Assembly (NCBI GenBank): GCA_001414485.1
Contig: LLEY01000056.1
Coordinates: forward strand, 186,001-250,000
Direction of reading: 5' to 3'
Source of the DNA: Calycina herbarum
Lineage: Eukaryota > Ascomycota > Leotiomycetes > Helotiales > Pezizellaceae
Length of the DNA stretch: 64,000 nt
The position numbers and the translations under genes are program-made. The notes beneath the pieces are model-generated. The model did no database searches. It was not told the origin of the DNA and saw nothing but the letters and a program-made list of their open reading frames with translations. How positions within the stretch are numbered: the first letter of the stretch is position 1; every line of letters starts with the position of its first letter. Below, in pieces: positions 63,796 to 64,000 of this stretch.

Positions 63796-64000
63796 TTGGA
63801 TTTCACGAATGATGAATTTAGATGGTGATATTGGCAATACTTTTGTATTTCATGGAGTATGGGGGTGCTAGCAAAATCTGGCGTTTGCATAGCTGTTTGA
63901 TTTGAGCATAAATGTAAAGTCCTTGTCAATGAATGTAATTGCTGTATAAAATACTGAATCTTCACTGACAACATCTGGTAGTAATAATATTATACTCTCA
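63796..64000. other. 3' region of the SidA-like gene, window edge
   Basis: AT-rich, no gene seen in 205 bp. Any further siderophore genes would lie beyond the window. Confidence 0.5.

Overview
The window is nuclear DNA of a filamentous ascomycete (Pezizomycotina). Genes carry many short GT-AG introns, mostly 44-70 bp, usually with a recognisable CTRAC/CTGAC branch site, and genes lie on both strands without operons. Gene content fits this: Sln1-type hybrid histidine kinase, APSES factor Xbp1, Mak32-like protein, GPI-anchored Cys-rich protein, SidA-like monooxygenase. The class is not decidable from sequence alone; a Leotiomycetes-like genome is a guess. Exon boundaries were worked out by hand from splice sites, reading phase and family alignments from memory.

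Layout. 0-0.9 kb: 3' end of the HECT ubiquitin ligase Rsp5. 0.9-9 kb: gene-poor and repeat-bearing, with a small GPI-anchored 8-Cys protein (2.7 kb), a 214-bp MITE-like element (3.8 kb) and a broken GMC oxidoreductase (4.8-6.6 kb). 9-16.3 kb: Sln1-type histidine kinase and a carnitine acetyltransferase with both mitochondrial and peroxisomal signals. 16.3-19.7 kb: repeats and a damaged F-box-like gene. 19.7-23.2 kb: divergent mitochondrial uS4m (NAM9) and La protein (LHP1). 23.2-30.6 kb: a short single-membrane-span protein divergent from mitoribosomal mL44, flanked by long empty stretches; the right one holds an unusual array of a degenerate ~28-bp motif. 30.6-38.4 kb: cyclase-associated protein SRV2/CAP divergent from a MAK32-like kinase homologue, then MCM3. 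38.4-41.8 kb: repeat copy plus an unresolved, probably damaged gene. 41.8-55.2 kb: SPT3/CNS1 divergent pair, XBP1, a 2.9-kb upstream region, TOP2. 55.4-57.2 kb: FAD-linked oxidase. 57.2-64 kb: a decaying accessory end with an inverted repeat, a pseudogene with several nonsense transitions, coding debris, an ABC transporter reduced to one nucleotide-binding domain, and a half-length ornithine-monooxygenase-like gene preceded by two ATCWGATAA iron-GATA motifs.

How the genes relate. Most of 9-57 kb is conserved housekeeping: DNA replication and topology (MCM3, TOP2, each with an ACGCGT box close upstream), transcription (SPT3, XBP1), RNA maturation (LHP1), mitochondrial translation (NAM9, mL44), acetyl-unit transport (CAT2), signalling (SLN1 type, CAP) and Hsp90 folding (CNS1). 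The ends are accessory, with relics carrying C-to-T/G-to-A nonsense changes of the kind repeat-induced point mutation leaves. The right end looks like the edge of a reduced iron/siderophore-related locus.
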